DNA from: Polyangia bacterium
GTDB taxonomy: Bacteria > Myxococcota_A > Polyangia > Nannocystales > Nannocystaceae
NCBI GenBank assembly: GCA_030429545.1
Contig: JAUIFF010000005.1
Location: 310,001 to 374,000, forward strand
DNA: 64,000 nucleotides
Direction of reading: 5' to 3'
Position numbers and translations under genes: made by a program. The notes beneath the pieces were generated by a model that made no database searches, was not told the origin of the DNA, and saw only the letters and a list, made by a program, of their open reading frames with translations. Position 1 is the stretch's first letter; each line of letters begins with the position of its first letter. Below, piece after piece: positions 17,546-25,963 of this stretch.

Positions 17546-19102
17546 TCAGGGCAAAAGCGAAAACCACATCTCCGCCCGCAGTTTCGTCGTTCGCCGAAGC
17601 GCAGCGAGCAGCGCACGAAGGTCCGGCGAACTTGGATAAGTCCCTTCGAGCAGGTTCATATACATCACTCGCAGCGTCGAACCATCTTCGCGCGACACGA
17701 GCAGGGAGAGGTCTGGCCACCGCGGGTGGGTCCACCGCGACACGATGCCCCCCGCACTTTCGTTGGCACCGACAAATCGCCACGTGGCCAAGCAACCATC
17801 TTGCAACTCCAGCAACTCGGCGACAGGTTTGTCGAGTGGCGGGCGGGTCCAGTCGATCGAAAACGGGTCGGCACGCAACACCTTGGCCGACAGGTCGGCG
17901 TCGGCGACTGCGGTGCCGTAGTGCTCTAAAATGCCGACTTGAAACTCATCGCCGACGAGAAACTTGTCCTGGATTTGGGCTGCGGTCCTGTCGTCAAAGA
18001 CCTCGCCTGTATACCAAAACTTAAACCCGGCGATCGCCCGGTCGATCTGGGCGTCGTAGTGTTTACAATAGGTCTCGGCGATCTCGGCATTCCAGCCCTG
18101 CTTATTGAGCACACTTGCGACCTCGATGGCCTTGTTGACGGCCAGCCCGGTGCCCACGGAGTAGACCGGATCGGCAAAGGCAAACGCATCGGAGATGAGG
18201 ATATAGTCGGCCGTCGCGGCTTTTTTGGCCTTGCGGGCGAAGTAGTTGCGGACGTGCAGGCGGTTGTAATACGAGCTTTTGTCGTGGGGGCGTGGCCTGA
18301 GTGTGTAGTTGGGTGCGGGGTTGTCCGCCAGTTTTGCCAGGTCCTCGCGCGAGATTTTTCCGTGTCGTGAGACCGCGCCAAAACTCAGTAGTTTTTCATC
18401 GTGTAAGGCTATTTGCCAGGTCCAGACGCCGTCTCGCACGCGGGTGAGGATCGTGGTCCGACCCGGTTCCCAACCCGGGATTTCCTCGCCCGCGAGCACG
18501 CGCCGATGTTGGGAGTCGTAGCGCATCTTGGCCCACCCGCGGGCGCGGGCAGCCGCAAAAAACCGTGCCGAGTCGTTGTCGACGACATCGTAATAGGCCC
18601 AGGTGGCAAACACTGGCCACAGCTGTTGAACGTCGTCGACCAAGCTGGCGACGACCATCGCCGGCCCGGAACAATCGATGATCTGGTGGGCGACCCGATA
18701 GGTGTTTTTGTCGGTCGTGACGAGTTTTTTGGCAAAGTCGATCGCGGTCACCCGCTCGGTTCGGATCGGCACCTGCCATTGCTTGCGGATACATGCTTCC
18801 ATCTCGTGGCGCGAGCAATGCATCGCCTGTCCGACTTCGGACTCGGGCAGCGGAAACGATGCCACCCGCCCGTCGCTGATAAACGTGGTCCCGTATTTGC
18901 GCGAGTACGACGGCAACGCTTGGATGGCGGGCAGCAACGCCTGCAGCTTGGGGTGCCGAAACTGCTCGGGAATGATCGACTCGCCGATCTTGTACCGACC
19001 CGGGCGCGAGTCGACGAGCACACAGCGCTCGCTGTCCAAAAACCGGTGGAAGACCATGCCACACAGCCCTGCACCGATAACGAGATAGTCGACGTCGATC
19101 AC
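17546..19102 (-). CDS. Flavin-dependent halogenase-like / FAD oxidoreductase
   Basis: 518 aa from GTG. FAD-binding GAGLCGMVFHRFL lies near residues 10-22. The GES motif of halogenases (KIGESIIPE, GES at 40-42) is present and the second FAD motif is DAFAFADPVYSVGTGLAVNKA. The WxWxIP halogenase signature is replaced by WTWQIA (227-232), so chlorination is not certain; relatives without it act as monooxygenases or reductases. The C-terminal 90 residues form an extra unassigned domain. Its context among radical-SAM enzymes and glycosyltransferases suggests tailoring of a small molecule or lipid. A partner flavin reductase is not visible in the window. Confidence 0.78.
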   Translation of the reverse strand: MIDVDYLVIGAGLCGMVFHRFLDSERCVLVDSRPGRYKIGESIIPEQFRHPKLQALLPAIQALPSYSRKYGTTFISDGRVASFPLPESEVGQAMHCSRHEMEACIRKQWQVPIRTERVTAIDFAKKLVTTDKNTYRVAHQIIDCSGPAMVVASLVDDVQQLWPVFATWAYYDVVDNDSARFFAAARARGWAKMRYDSQHRRVLAGEEIPGWEPGRTTILTRVRDGVWTWQIALHDEKLLSFGAVSRHGKISREDLAKLADNPAPNYTLRPRPHDKSSYYNRLHVRNYFARKAKKAATADYILISDAFAFADPVYSVGTGLAVNKAIEVASVLNKQGWNAEIAETYCKHYDAQIDRAIAGFKFWYTGEVFDDRTAAQIQDKFLVGDEFQVGILEHYGTAVADADLSAKVLRADPFSIDWTRPPLDKPVAELLELQDGCLATWRFVGANESAGGIVSRWTHPRWPDLSLLVSREDGSTLRVMYMNLLEGTYPSSPDLRALLAALRRTTKLRAEMWFSLLP

Positions 19103-19690
19103 GTGAAGTCTTGCAGTCCTGCCGTCGCGTAGGAGTCTACCTGTCCCAGCGGATGGGGGTCAACCACACAGGCCGGTTGCGTGATTTTGCGGGTGACGCC
19201 GGGAGCTTTCGAGTTCAAACCATGGCGGTCGTCACCACAACCGTCGCAGTGGAGGGCAGCCTTGTCGGATGCAGACACGAGTAGGGAGGAATATTGCATA
19301 TTCAATATTCCACGCGGGCGACGGGCGAGACAGCGCCGAGAGCCGACGGCAGTTCGCAGCTTGCGAGGGCCCTTGGCCGTCAGGGCGAGACTGCGTTGGC
19401 CAAGAGCCGATCGGTCGCAGTCGCGGACACGTCGGTCCAACGACCCCGAGATGTCGAGGATGGCGACCTGTACGTCGGCAGGCGTCGCCGTTCGCAAGCT
19501 GGCACAAGTTGGCCGTTTCGGCGACGTTGCGTTGAAGCCCCGAGCGGAACGATCCAAGTCGTTGAAGTTACATCGATCACCTTGACATCTCGCCGAGATG
19601 CTCGTTCGGGCAGGTATTGAGCGCGTTTGGAGGGTCGTTTCCCGGCGGAAGTACAGCCCGCGCGACCGTGTAGTATGTTAGCCTCGCCCT
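19103..19690. other. Long intergenic region with AT-rich inverted repeat
   Basis: 588 bp between divergent genes. The only structured element I see is a perfect inverted repeat, GGAATATT (19288-19295) with AATATTCC (19304-19311) across 8 nt, strikingly AT-rich. ORFs on both strands here have shadow-like, Arg/Ser/Thr-rich translations. One minus-strand ORF (19099-19557) overlaps the halogenase start by GTGA but carries no recognisable domain. Confidence 0.4.
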
Positions 19691-21229
19691 ATGCGCATCT
19701 CCCTCGTTCGTACGTACCAGCCCATGCCGGTCGACATGATCGCGCAGCCGCTGGGTATCATGTCTCTCGACGCATGGTTGCGGCAGCACGGCTACGAGGA
19801 CATCAGTCTGTTCGACATGCGCCTCGCCAAGGAGTCGCCGAGCGGGTTTTTGCCGCGGCTTTTGGCGGACAAGCCCGATGTCGTCGGTCTGTCGTCGATG
19901 ACGATCGAAAAGGATTGCGTGCACCTGCTCGCCGCGCTGATCAAGGAGCGTGCGCCCGAGGTTGTGGTTGTGGTCGGTGGCCCCTACGGCACGAGCTCGG
20001 CGACGACCATCGCCAAGGATAAAAACGTCGACTACGTGGTGGTGGGCGAGGGCGAGCACACCTTTCACGAGTTGCTCAATGCCCTGCGCGACGGCGGTGA
20101 CCCGTCACAGGTCGACGGCCTGGTATTGCGGCGCGACGGCCAGATCGTAGAGACGCGCCCACGGGGGACGATCGAAGATCTCGATGTGCTGCCGGTCCCG
20201 AGTTGGGATCGGATCGACATGGGCGCCTACCAACGCGTGTTCCAGGATGACAACCTCACCGGCCAGCCGTGGGCGGTCGTCCAAACGTCGCGGGGTTGTC
20301 CGTTCAAATGCACCTACTGTCACAATGTGTTTGGCAAGCGGTTTCGGGCCCAGTCGGCCGGGCGGGTGCTGGCCGAGTTGGAGCTGCTCGTCGAGCGCTA
20401 TGGCGTGCGTGAGCTCCACATTTACGACGACATCTTCAACTTTCACAAACAGCGCCTGATCGAGATTTGCGACGGGATTGCCGAGCGCGGGTGGAATGTT
20501 CACATCCAGTTCCCCAACGGCCTGCGGACCGATCTTCTCAACCGCGAAGTCCTCGAAGCCCTGCGCCGCGCCGGTACCTTTCGCGTCAGTATTGCGATTG
20601 AGTCCGTGACCCCGCGGATCCAAAAACAGGTCAAAAAGTACCTCAACATCAAGCGTGTCGAGCGGAACATCGCCATCGCCGACGAGCTCGGGATGATGAT
20701 GCACGGATTTTTTATGCTGGGGTTTCCCGGGGAGACCCGCCAGGAGATCCTCGACACCATCGAGTACGCCTGTCGCTCGCGCCTGCACACCGCCGGATTT
20801 TTTCTCGTCACCCCGTTTGAGGGGTCCGAGCTGTCCGACGACTACGTCCAGCCGGCCGAAACCCTCCACGGCGAGAGCTTCAACTACTACGACAACCCGC
20901 ACAGTCTGTCCGAGGTTTCCGCCCGCGAGTTGCGATGGCTGCAGCGTTACGCGTACTTCCGGTTTTACGGCAATCCAAGAAGGGTGGCTCGGTTTGTCCG
21001 CAAACTGCCAAACAAGCGCAGGTTGCTGCGGTACTCACTTTTATTTGCCCAAATCGTCACCGGGCGACTGGCGGTCCACGGTGCCAACGAAGATTCGTTT
21101 AAGTACGGAGATGTGGCCCCGCGTCCGGGTGCGCCAACGATGCCGCTACCCGACTCGATCCTGTTGGGCGGGACCATGCCTGCCGCTGCCACCGGGCCGC
21201 GTCGGTTTGCGTTGCCGGTTTTGAATTGA
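19691..21229 (+). CDS. B12-binding domain radical SAM enzyme
   Basis: 512 aa. The N-terminal 140 residues form a cobalamin-binding Rossmann-type domain: PLGIMSLDAWLRQHGY, DVVGLSSMTIEKD, VVVVVGGPYGT, YVVVGEGEHTF. The radical-SAM core has SRGCPFKCTYC (CX3CX2C) and GFPGETRQEILDTI, the BchE/HpnP/HpnJ-type pattern. Class B12-radical-SAM enzymes perform methylation or C-C chemistry on lipids and antibiotics. The C-terminal Arg-rich region (YGNPRRVARFVRKLPNKRR) is membrane-proximal in relatives. The gene is 28 bp upstream of another radical-SAM gene in the same direction. Confidence 0.88.
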   Translation: MRISLVRTYQPMPVDMIAQPLGIMSLDAWLRQHGYEDISLFDMRLAKESPSGFLPRLLADKPDVVGLSSMTIEKDCVHLLAALIKERAPEVVVVVGGPYGTSSATTIAKDKNVDYVVVGEGEHTFHELLNALRDGGDPSQVDGLVLRRDGQIVETRPRGTIEDLDVLPVPSWDRIDMGAYQRVFQDDNLTGQPWAVVQTSRGCPFKCTYCHNVFGKRFRAQSAGRVLAELELLVERYGVRELHIYDDIFNFHKQRLIEICDGIAERGWNVHIQFPNGLRTDLLNREVLEALRRAGTFRVSIAIESVTPRIQKQVKKYLNIKRVERNIAIADELGMMMHGFFMLGFPGETRQEILDTIEYACRSRLHTAGFFLVTPFEGSELSDDYVQPAETLHGESFNYYDNPHSLSEVSARELRWLQRYAYFRFYGNPRRVARFVRKLPNKRRLLRYSLLFAQIVTGRLAVHGANEDSFKYGDVAPRPGAPTMPLPDSILLGGTMPAAATGPRRFALPVLN

Positions 21230-21257
21230 GCCATCGGACCGTGCTTAAAGGACCCGC

Positions 21258-22325
21258 GTGAAGCTTCCCCGGCTCGTCACCTTAGGTGCGCGTTACATGG
21301 CCGCCCGTGCCACCGGCGGACGCATTCCGTTGTCGGTTATCTTTGAGGTCACCCAGCGCTGCAACCTGCGTTGTCGTTACTGTTCGATCTGGAAAAACCC
21401 CCCGCCGGAACTCTCGCTTCCCGAGGTCCGTCGACTGGTCGCCGAGATGGCCGAGTGCGGTACCCAAGTCGTCAGTTTGGTGGGTGGCGAACCGTTTTTA
21501 CGCGACGACCTCGAGCAGATAGGCCAAGCCATCAAGGACCGCGGGATGCGGGTGGCGATCTGTACCAACGGCCATGGATTTGCCGAGCGGATCACCCACT
21601 TTCCGGGACTGTTTTTCCTGGCGATTTCCCTCGACGGCTTGCAACCGACCCACGATGCCTTGCGGGGCAGGGGAGCCTTTGCCTCGGCACTTGCGAGTCT
21701 GCGGGCCGGTGTCGCCCGGGGCGTGGAGTCGGTCGCCAACGTGACGGTCACCCGCAAAAACCTCGGGGTCGTCCGCGACGTGGTAGCGATCGCCAAAAGC
21801 GAAGGTTTTCGCATCAACTTCCAGCCGGTCATGACACTGCGTTACGCGTCCCCGCAGGTCGCCGACCTGACCCCGACACAGGCCGAGTTTCGCGGGTTTA
21901 TGGACGAAGTGATCGCCGAGCGGACGGCGAGTCCGTCGACGGTTTTCGGGTCCCTCGGGATGCTGCGATTTGTTCGCGAGCATTGGCGGCCGGGCGGCGG
22001 TTTTCATGCATCTACACCGACACGTTCCGGGGCATGGCACGCCAACCAAATTCCGTGCCAGGCGGGACGGTTTTTTTGTGCGATGGGCAGCGACGGGACC
22101 CTCGCCCCCTGTGACCTGTTGGACCTTGCGCCAAAGCGGCTACCCAACGCCCGCGACCTCGGATTTAAAGCCGCCTTTCGGGCGGTCCCCCAGCCCGACT
22201 GCGCCGGTTGTTGGTGCAGCCCCTACCTCCTGCGAAACATGGGCTCGACCCTGCGTCCGGGGGCGATCTACGAGATTTTGCGTGTTTTGATGGAGTCGCC
22301 GCGCGGCTGGGAAACTCAACCGTGA
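21258..22325 (+). CDS. Radical SAM / SPASM-type enzyme
   Basis: 355 aa from GTG. It has the cluster motif CNLRCRYCSIW, the SAM loop VGGEPFLRDDLEQ and AISLDGLQPTHDALRG; the C-terminus has Cys residues in FFCAMGSDGTLAPCDLLD and CAGCWCSPYLL, giving a SPASM-like auxiliary site. Closest in style to the HpnH/MoaA-SPASM branch. It is probably cotranscribed with the B12-radical-SAM gene (28 bp gap). Substrate unknown; neighbours suggest lipid or glycan tailoring. Confidence 0.85.
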   Translation: MKLPRLVTLGARYMAARATGGRIPLSVIFEVTQRCNLRCRYCSIWKNPPPELSLPEVRRLVAEMAECGTQVVSLVGGEPFLRDDLEQIGQAIKDRGMRVAICTNGHGFAERITHFPGLFFLAISLDGLQPTHDALRGRGAFASALASLRAGVARGVESVANVTVTRKNLGVVRDVVAIAKSEGFRINFQPVMTLRYASPQVADLTPTQAEFRGFMDEVIAERTASPSTVFGSLGMLRFVREHWRPGGGFHASTPTRSGAWHANQIPCQAGRFFCAMGSDGTLAPCDLLDLAPKRLPNARDLGFKAAFRAVPQPDCAGCWCSPYLLRNMGSTLRPGAIYEILRVLMESPRGWETQP

Positions 22326-22436
22326 ACGGCATGTCCATGTAAATACATGCACAATTTTAGTGTATTGTGTGTGCAATGTTCAGGTGTGGGTGGCGGCCGC
22401 GTGCTTTCGATCGAAAATCGATCGAGACTACGGGGG

Positions 22437-24107
22437 CTACTCGGGTGGGGTTAGGGTAGCGATCCACAGGCCGTCGCGCTCGACCACCGTTGTCAACCAC
22501 GGGCCCCAGACTTCTTCGGGCATCACCCGCTCGAGCCTGTCTTCTCGGCGCAGGACAAACACCACATCCCCGGTCATCAGCTCGGGTCTCAGGCTGTCGG
22601 CAGGGAGTGGGCGGCCGTAGAAGTTGTCCTGGAGCTGGGCCTGTATCGTTTCATACTGCCCATTTTCACTGTTGGCGAGGGTTCGCAACTCACCTTCGAT
22701 ATCGCGGTTGACGATGTGTTCGATGGTGACCTGCTCGCCGAGCAGACCGTGGCGGTGCGACCAGGTTTCGAGCAGGTGGACGTTGGTGATCAGGCGACAT
22801 TTTTCGGCGCGCTCGGGGTTTTGCAAGACCCACTCGGCAAACACCGCTTGCTGCTGGATATACGTGTCGCTAGCGAGTTTGGTCGCGGTCGTGAATGTCG
22901 GCAAATTGGCTGCAATCAATGCAAACACAACGGTTGTCGCCAGCGCGAGTTGCGTTTTTCGCATCCGCGCAAGTAGCCACACGAAGGCCCATCCGGCAGC
23001 CACCGCAGGCAAGATCGGCGCATCGTAGACGAAGTCGAGGGCGATACACACGGTGGTCAACAGCGCCAAGACGACGGTCGCCGAGCTCCCCGCATCCTGT
23101 CCCCGGGGCCAGATGTTGGCCAACCGCCCGAGTGGGAGCAGCCCGAGGATAAGTGGCAGGGCGTAGCGCGGAGAGTCGTCAAACCGAAACAGACCGACGA
23201 GGGGGAGTCCGCGGATCAGTACGACAAATACGAGTGCCGCCCATAGCATCACGCGTTCGAGTGGGCCCAAGACTTTTCGCGGCACAAGTGCGAGCAGTCC
23301 GATCAGCGGGGCAATTGCCAGCAGAACTGTGAGGGCCTGGGCAGGATGGTCTTTGGCGAACCCAAACTCGCCAAATGCCGCAGCTGTCGCACCTTTGGGG
23401 ACCACCACCGTCGGTGGATAGTGGACAAACCAAAAAAGCTCGCCGTGGTAGAAGATCCCGAAAAACGCGACTGCCAAGCCAAACCCCGGCAGCGTAAGCA
23501 GGAAGCGTCGACGGCCCGCAACCGTGCAATAGGCCACCAGCGCGAGCACAAAGATCGAGATTTCGGCGCGGACAAACGGCAGCATGCCGGCGACGAACCC
23601 GGCCGCACCCGGGGAGCGACGGACGACAAGGAAGTACAGGGCTAGCAGCAGACCGGTGACCGCGTCGGTATTGCCCGCCCCCGAGGGCGCCGCTGCGAGC
23701 ATCATCGGCGACAGGGCAAACGCCGCGGCCACAAGGTTGGGTGCCGCCTGGCCAAGCGCCCGTGCAACCGCGGCAGCTAGTGGGATAGCGAGGGCTGCAA
23801 CCGCGATGTGGACCCACAAAAAAAAGTCGAGCCCAAACCCGGAAACCGGTGCGTACAAAAGCGAGAGCGGGGGCCGGCTCTTGAGAAAAAACATCGTCGC
23901 AACCGGCTCAGCCGCCATGATCTTGGCGAAAAACCACGTCAACATACCCTCGTCGTGGAGAAACCTATCCACGCGGGTCATGGCGATGCCGTAGACAACA
24001 AACGCAGCCGCCAACAACCACGGGATCCGCCGATCAGTGGCCAGGGGAGGGGGGGTCGTCGTGGCCAAGGTGCGCCATGATACACACACAGCCGATCGTC
24101 GGATCAA
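22437..24107 (-). CDS. GT39/ArnT-like polytopic glycosyltransferase
   Basis: 556 aa with about ten to twelve hydrophobic helices. After an N-terminal helix (IPWLLAAAFVVYGIAM) comes the luminal acidic motif RFLHDEGMLTWFF, matching the DE catalytic loop of PMT/ArnT-type enzymes, then alternating membrane segments and a C-terminal periplasmic domain (CRLITNVHLLETW; WGPWLTTVV). It would transfer a sugar from a polyprenyl-phosphate donor, consistent with the GT2 gene nearby. It is convergent with the radical-SAM gene. A truncated, frameshifted relative lies at 25088-25903. Confidence 0.8.
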   Translation of the reverse strand: MIRRSAVCVSWRTLATTTPPPLATDRRIPWLLAAAFVVYGIAMTRVDRFLHDEGMLTWFFAKIMAAEPVATMFFLKSRPPLSLLYAPVSGFGLDFFLWVHIAVAALAIPLAAAVARALGQAAPNLVAAAFALSPMMLAAAPSGAGNTDAVTGLLLALYFLVVRRSPGAAGFVAGMLPFVRAEISIFVLALVAYCTVAGRRRFLLTLPGFGLAVAFFGIFYHGELFWFVHYPPTVVVPKGATAAAFGEFGFAKDHPAQALTVLLAIAPLIGLLALVPRKVLGPLERVMLWAALVFVVLIRGLPLVGLFRFDDSPRYALPLILGLLPLGRLANIWPRGQDAGSSATVVLALLTTVCIALDFVYDAPILPAVAAGWAFVWLLARMRKTQLALATTVVFALIAANLPTFTTATKLASDTYIQQQAVFAEWVLQNPERAEKCRLITNVHLLETWSHRHGLLGEQVTIEHIVNRDIEGELRTLANSENGQYETIQAQLQDNFYGRPLPADSLRPELMTGDVVFVLRREDRLERVMPEEVWGPWLTTVVERDGLWIATLTPPE

Positions 24108-24177
24108 CCCGATCGTCCGGGATCAAGGCCGCGATTGCGGTGAGCGCGGTCAGGACTTCGGAGCAACCCGATCGCCA

Positions 24178-24669
24178 TCAATGCGCACGGTTTTGGATAC
24201 GGGCCGCGAGTGCGGTCAGCACGGTCAAGACCTCGGCTTCTTGTTCCGGGCGTTCGACACGGTTGTAAAACAGGTCGTAACCATCGGCCTGTGCCGGTGG
24301 TTGGTGGGGGCGGCTGCCGTGTGGTGTGACCACGGCTGTGAACTTGGCATCCTCGCGGGAAAACCTGATGAGGATCTCCCCGTCGTCGACAACACCGTCG
24401 ATCTCGATGACCTGCCACCCCGCGAGTTGCTCACCGGCGGTGAGGTTGTCGAGTAGCGCCCGGGCCTCGTCCGTATACACAGGTTGACGCGGTGGAGGTT
24501 CGGTCGGGTGCGCCTGTGCCGCATCGACTGCAGCTGCTTGCGTCGGTGGAGGGGGGAACAGCTCAGCGAGATCGATGCGGGCGAGCGCAAGGCCGAGTAG
24601 CGAAACTACCAACAAAGTCGCCGGGGCTATCAGGGAAGCTCGAGGCAGTGTCGATGCTGCGTCGGTCAT
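24178..24669 (-). CDS. Small membrane-anchored protein
   Basis: 163 aa from the ATG at 24667-24669; the frame extends upstream but only as Arg-rich sequence. An N-terminal transmembrane helix (LIAPATLLVVSLLGLALARI) is followed by a Pro/Ala linker and a compact alpha/beta domain (WQVIEIDGVVDDGEILIRF). No recognised family. It lies 70 bp before the GT39-like gene in the same direction and is probably cotranscribed with it. The start codon lies inside one copy of a 35-bp direct repeat. Confidence 0.55.
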   Translation of the reverse strand: MTDAASTLPRASLIAPATLLVVSLLGLALARIDLAELFPPPPTQAAAVDAAQAHPTEPPPRQPVYTDEARALLDNLTAGEQLAGWQVIEIDGVVDDGEILIRFSREDAKFTAVVTPHGSRPHQPPAQADGYDLFYNRVERPEQEAEVLTVLTALAARIQNRAH

Positions 24670-24817
24670 CGCCACCATCCGTCTGTCAAGGGCCGCGCCA
24701 GTACATCGTCGCGGCTTGGTCGTCGATGCAAGTCGTCGTTGACGACGCGACACCGGTCGTCGCCGACGGGATGGGTACCCGGGTCGGTCATCGCCCCCGT
24801 CCGCCCGTCAAGGGTCG
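24661..24817. repeat. Direct repeat, 35 bp, two copies
   Basis: Copies at 24661-24695 and 24783-24817 match at about 30 of 35 positions, sharing GTCGGTCATCGCC and GTCAAGGG. The first copy spans the start codon of the small membrane protein gene. The duplication lies just upstream of a decayed glycosyltransferase gene and may mark the rearrangement that created it. Confidence 0.6.
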
Positions 24818-25087
24818 TGTCGCGGTGGACCGATATCACCACACAAACGGCACACGGAGGTGAAAGCATACTCATCACTTGGGACCGAGGATAACAAATC
24901 CGACAGTGTGGGCGAAACTTTCACTCTCGGCGTTATGCGGTTTTCTCGCTACTCGATCGGGCCTAGCGCTTCGGCATTCGTCTGTCGGCACACGGCGATT
25001 TGGAGGCGAACCCTCACAGCGAAAGATCAAGTCGAGCGACCCGTGTTCTTCAAACAGCACACAGGCGTCACCACACAGGGTGATTGT
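24818..25087. other. Intergenic segment upstream of pseudogene
   Basis: About 270 bp. The reading frame that leads into the pseudogene is open here from 24860, but its translation has no similarity that I can see to the glycosyltransferase, so I treat it as non-coding sequence at the breakpoint. Confidence 0.35.
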
Positions 25088-25903
25088 GATCGGGTCGGCC
25101 TGTTTATCGTGGTGGCGGCCGGAATATTGTTCGTACTTGCAATCCGCGGGTTGCCCTTTGTTGGCCTGTTTCACTTCGACGACTCACCGCGTTACGTCCT
25201 GCCGATGATCCTGTTGATGCTACCGCTCGGACGGCTCGCCGATGTCTGGCACGAGGGTGAGGACAGCGGTGTTTGGGCGAGCCTGGGGTTTGTGGTGCTG
25301 TTGCTGGCGGGTGTGGCGATTCACCAGCAACCGCAGGGCAACCCCGGCCTGGTCTACGCGGTTGCCGGGTGGTCGTTTATCTGGGGCCTCGGCCGGCTTG
25401 CCGGACCGGGTGTTTCAACGAAGTTGCACAAGCAAATATCGACGCTGGCATTGGTCGCTACCTCCGGTCTCGCCGTGGCCGCAGCAGCGACTCCCGAGTT
25501 GACGGCAGCCACCCGGCTCCAAAGCGAGGCCCACGCCCGCCGACACCAGGTGTTTTCGCAGTGGGTCAGCTCCGATCCGGCCTGCGTGCGCAACTGCCGG
25601 ATCATTACAAACGTACACCTGTTGACCACCTGGGCACGGCGACGGGGGTTGTTGGACGAGGGGGTCGAGATCGAGCACCTCGTCACCCAACCCCGAAAAC
25701 GGTCAGTTTGAAGTGCTGCTCGAGCAGATGCGGAGCCACTATTACGGGACGCCGCTGCTGGCCAGCGAGCTTGCGCCCGAGCGGTCCTGCGCCCAGGGGA
25801 CAGGCTGCGGTCGGTGATGGACCCCGATGTTTGGGAGCCACAGTTGACGACGATCGTCGAGGCTGAGGGATTGCGGATTGCGAAATTTCAACCGCCCGGG
25901 TGA
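25088..25903 (+). pseudogene. Decayed C-terminal half of a GT39-like gene
   Basis: Reads as the last half of a homologue of the intact gene at 22437-24107: GLPFVGLFHFDDSPRYVLP matches GLPLVGLFRFDDSPRYALP, and NCRIITNVHLLTTW matches KCRLITNVHLLETW. The frame breaks after IEHLV (about 25685). The next frame gives ENGQFEVLLEQ (intact: ENGQYETIQAQ), and a second break near 25795 is followed by DRLRSVMDPDVWEPQLTTIV (intact: DRLERVMPEEVWGPWLTTVV) to the TGA at 25901-25903. The N-terminal half, including the catalytic acidic loop, is absent. So there are two small deletions and a 5' truncation. Confidence 0.88.
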
Positions 25904-25963
25904 TGCTCGGCCACAAACTGGGGTACTGTGCGGCCACACTCGCAACAACTCTTGGGCTGCTAG

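Noticed and set aside
19099..19557. 152-aa minus-strand ORF touching the halogenase start
   Set aside because: Although coupled by GTGA, the residues are Arg/Thr/Ser/Asp-rich and no family is apparent; I cannot support it as a gene.
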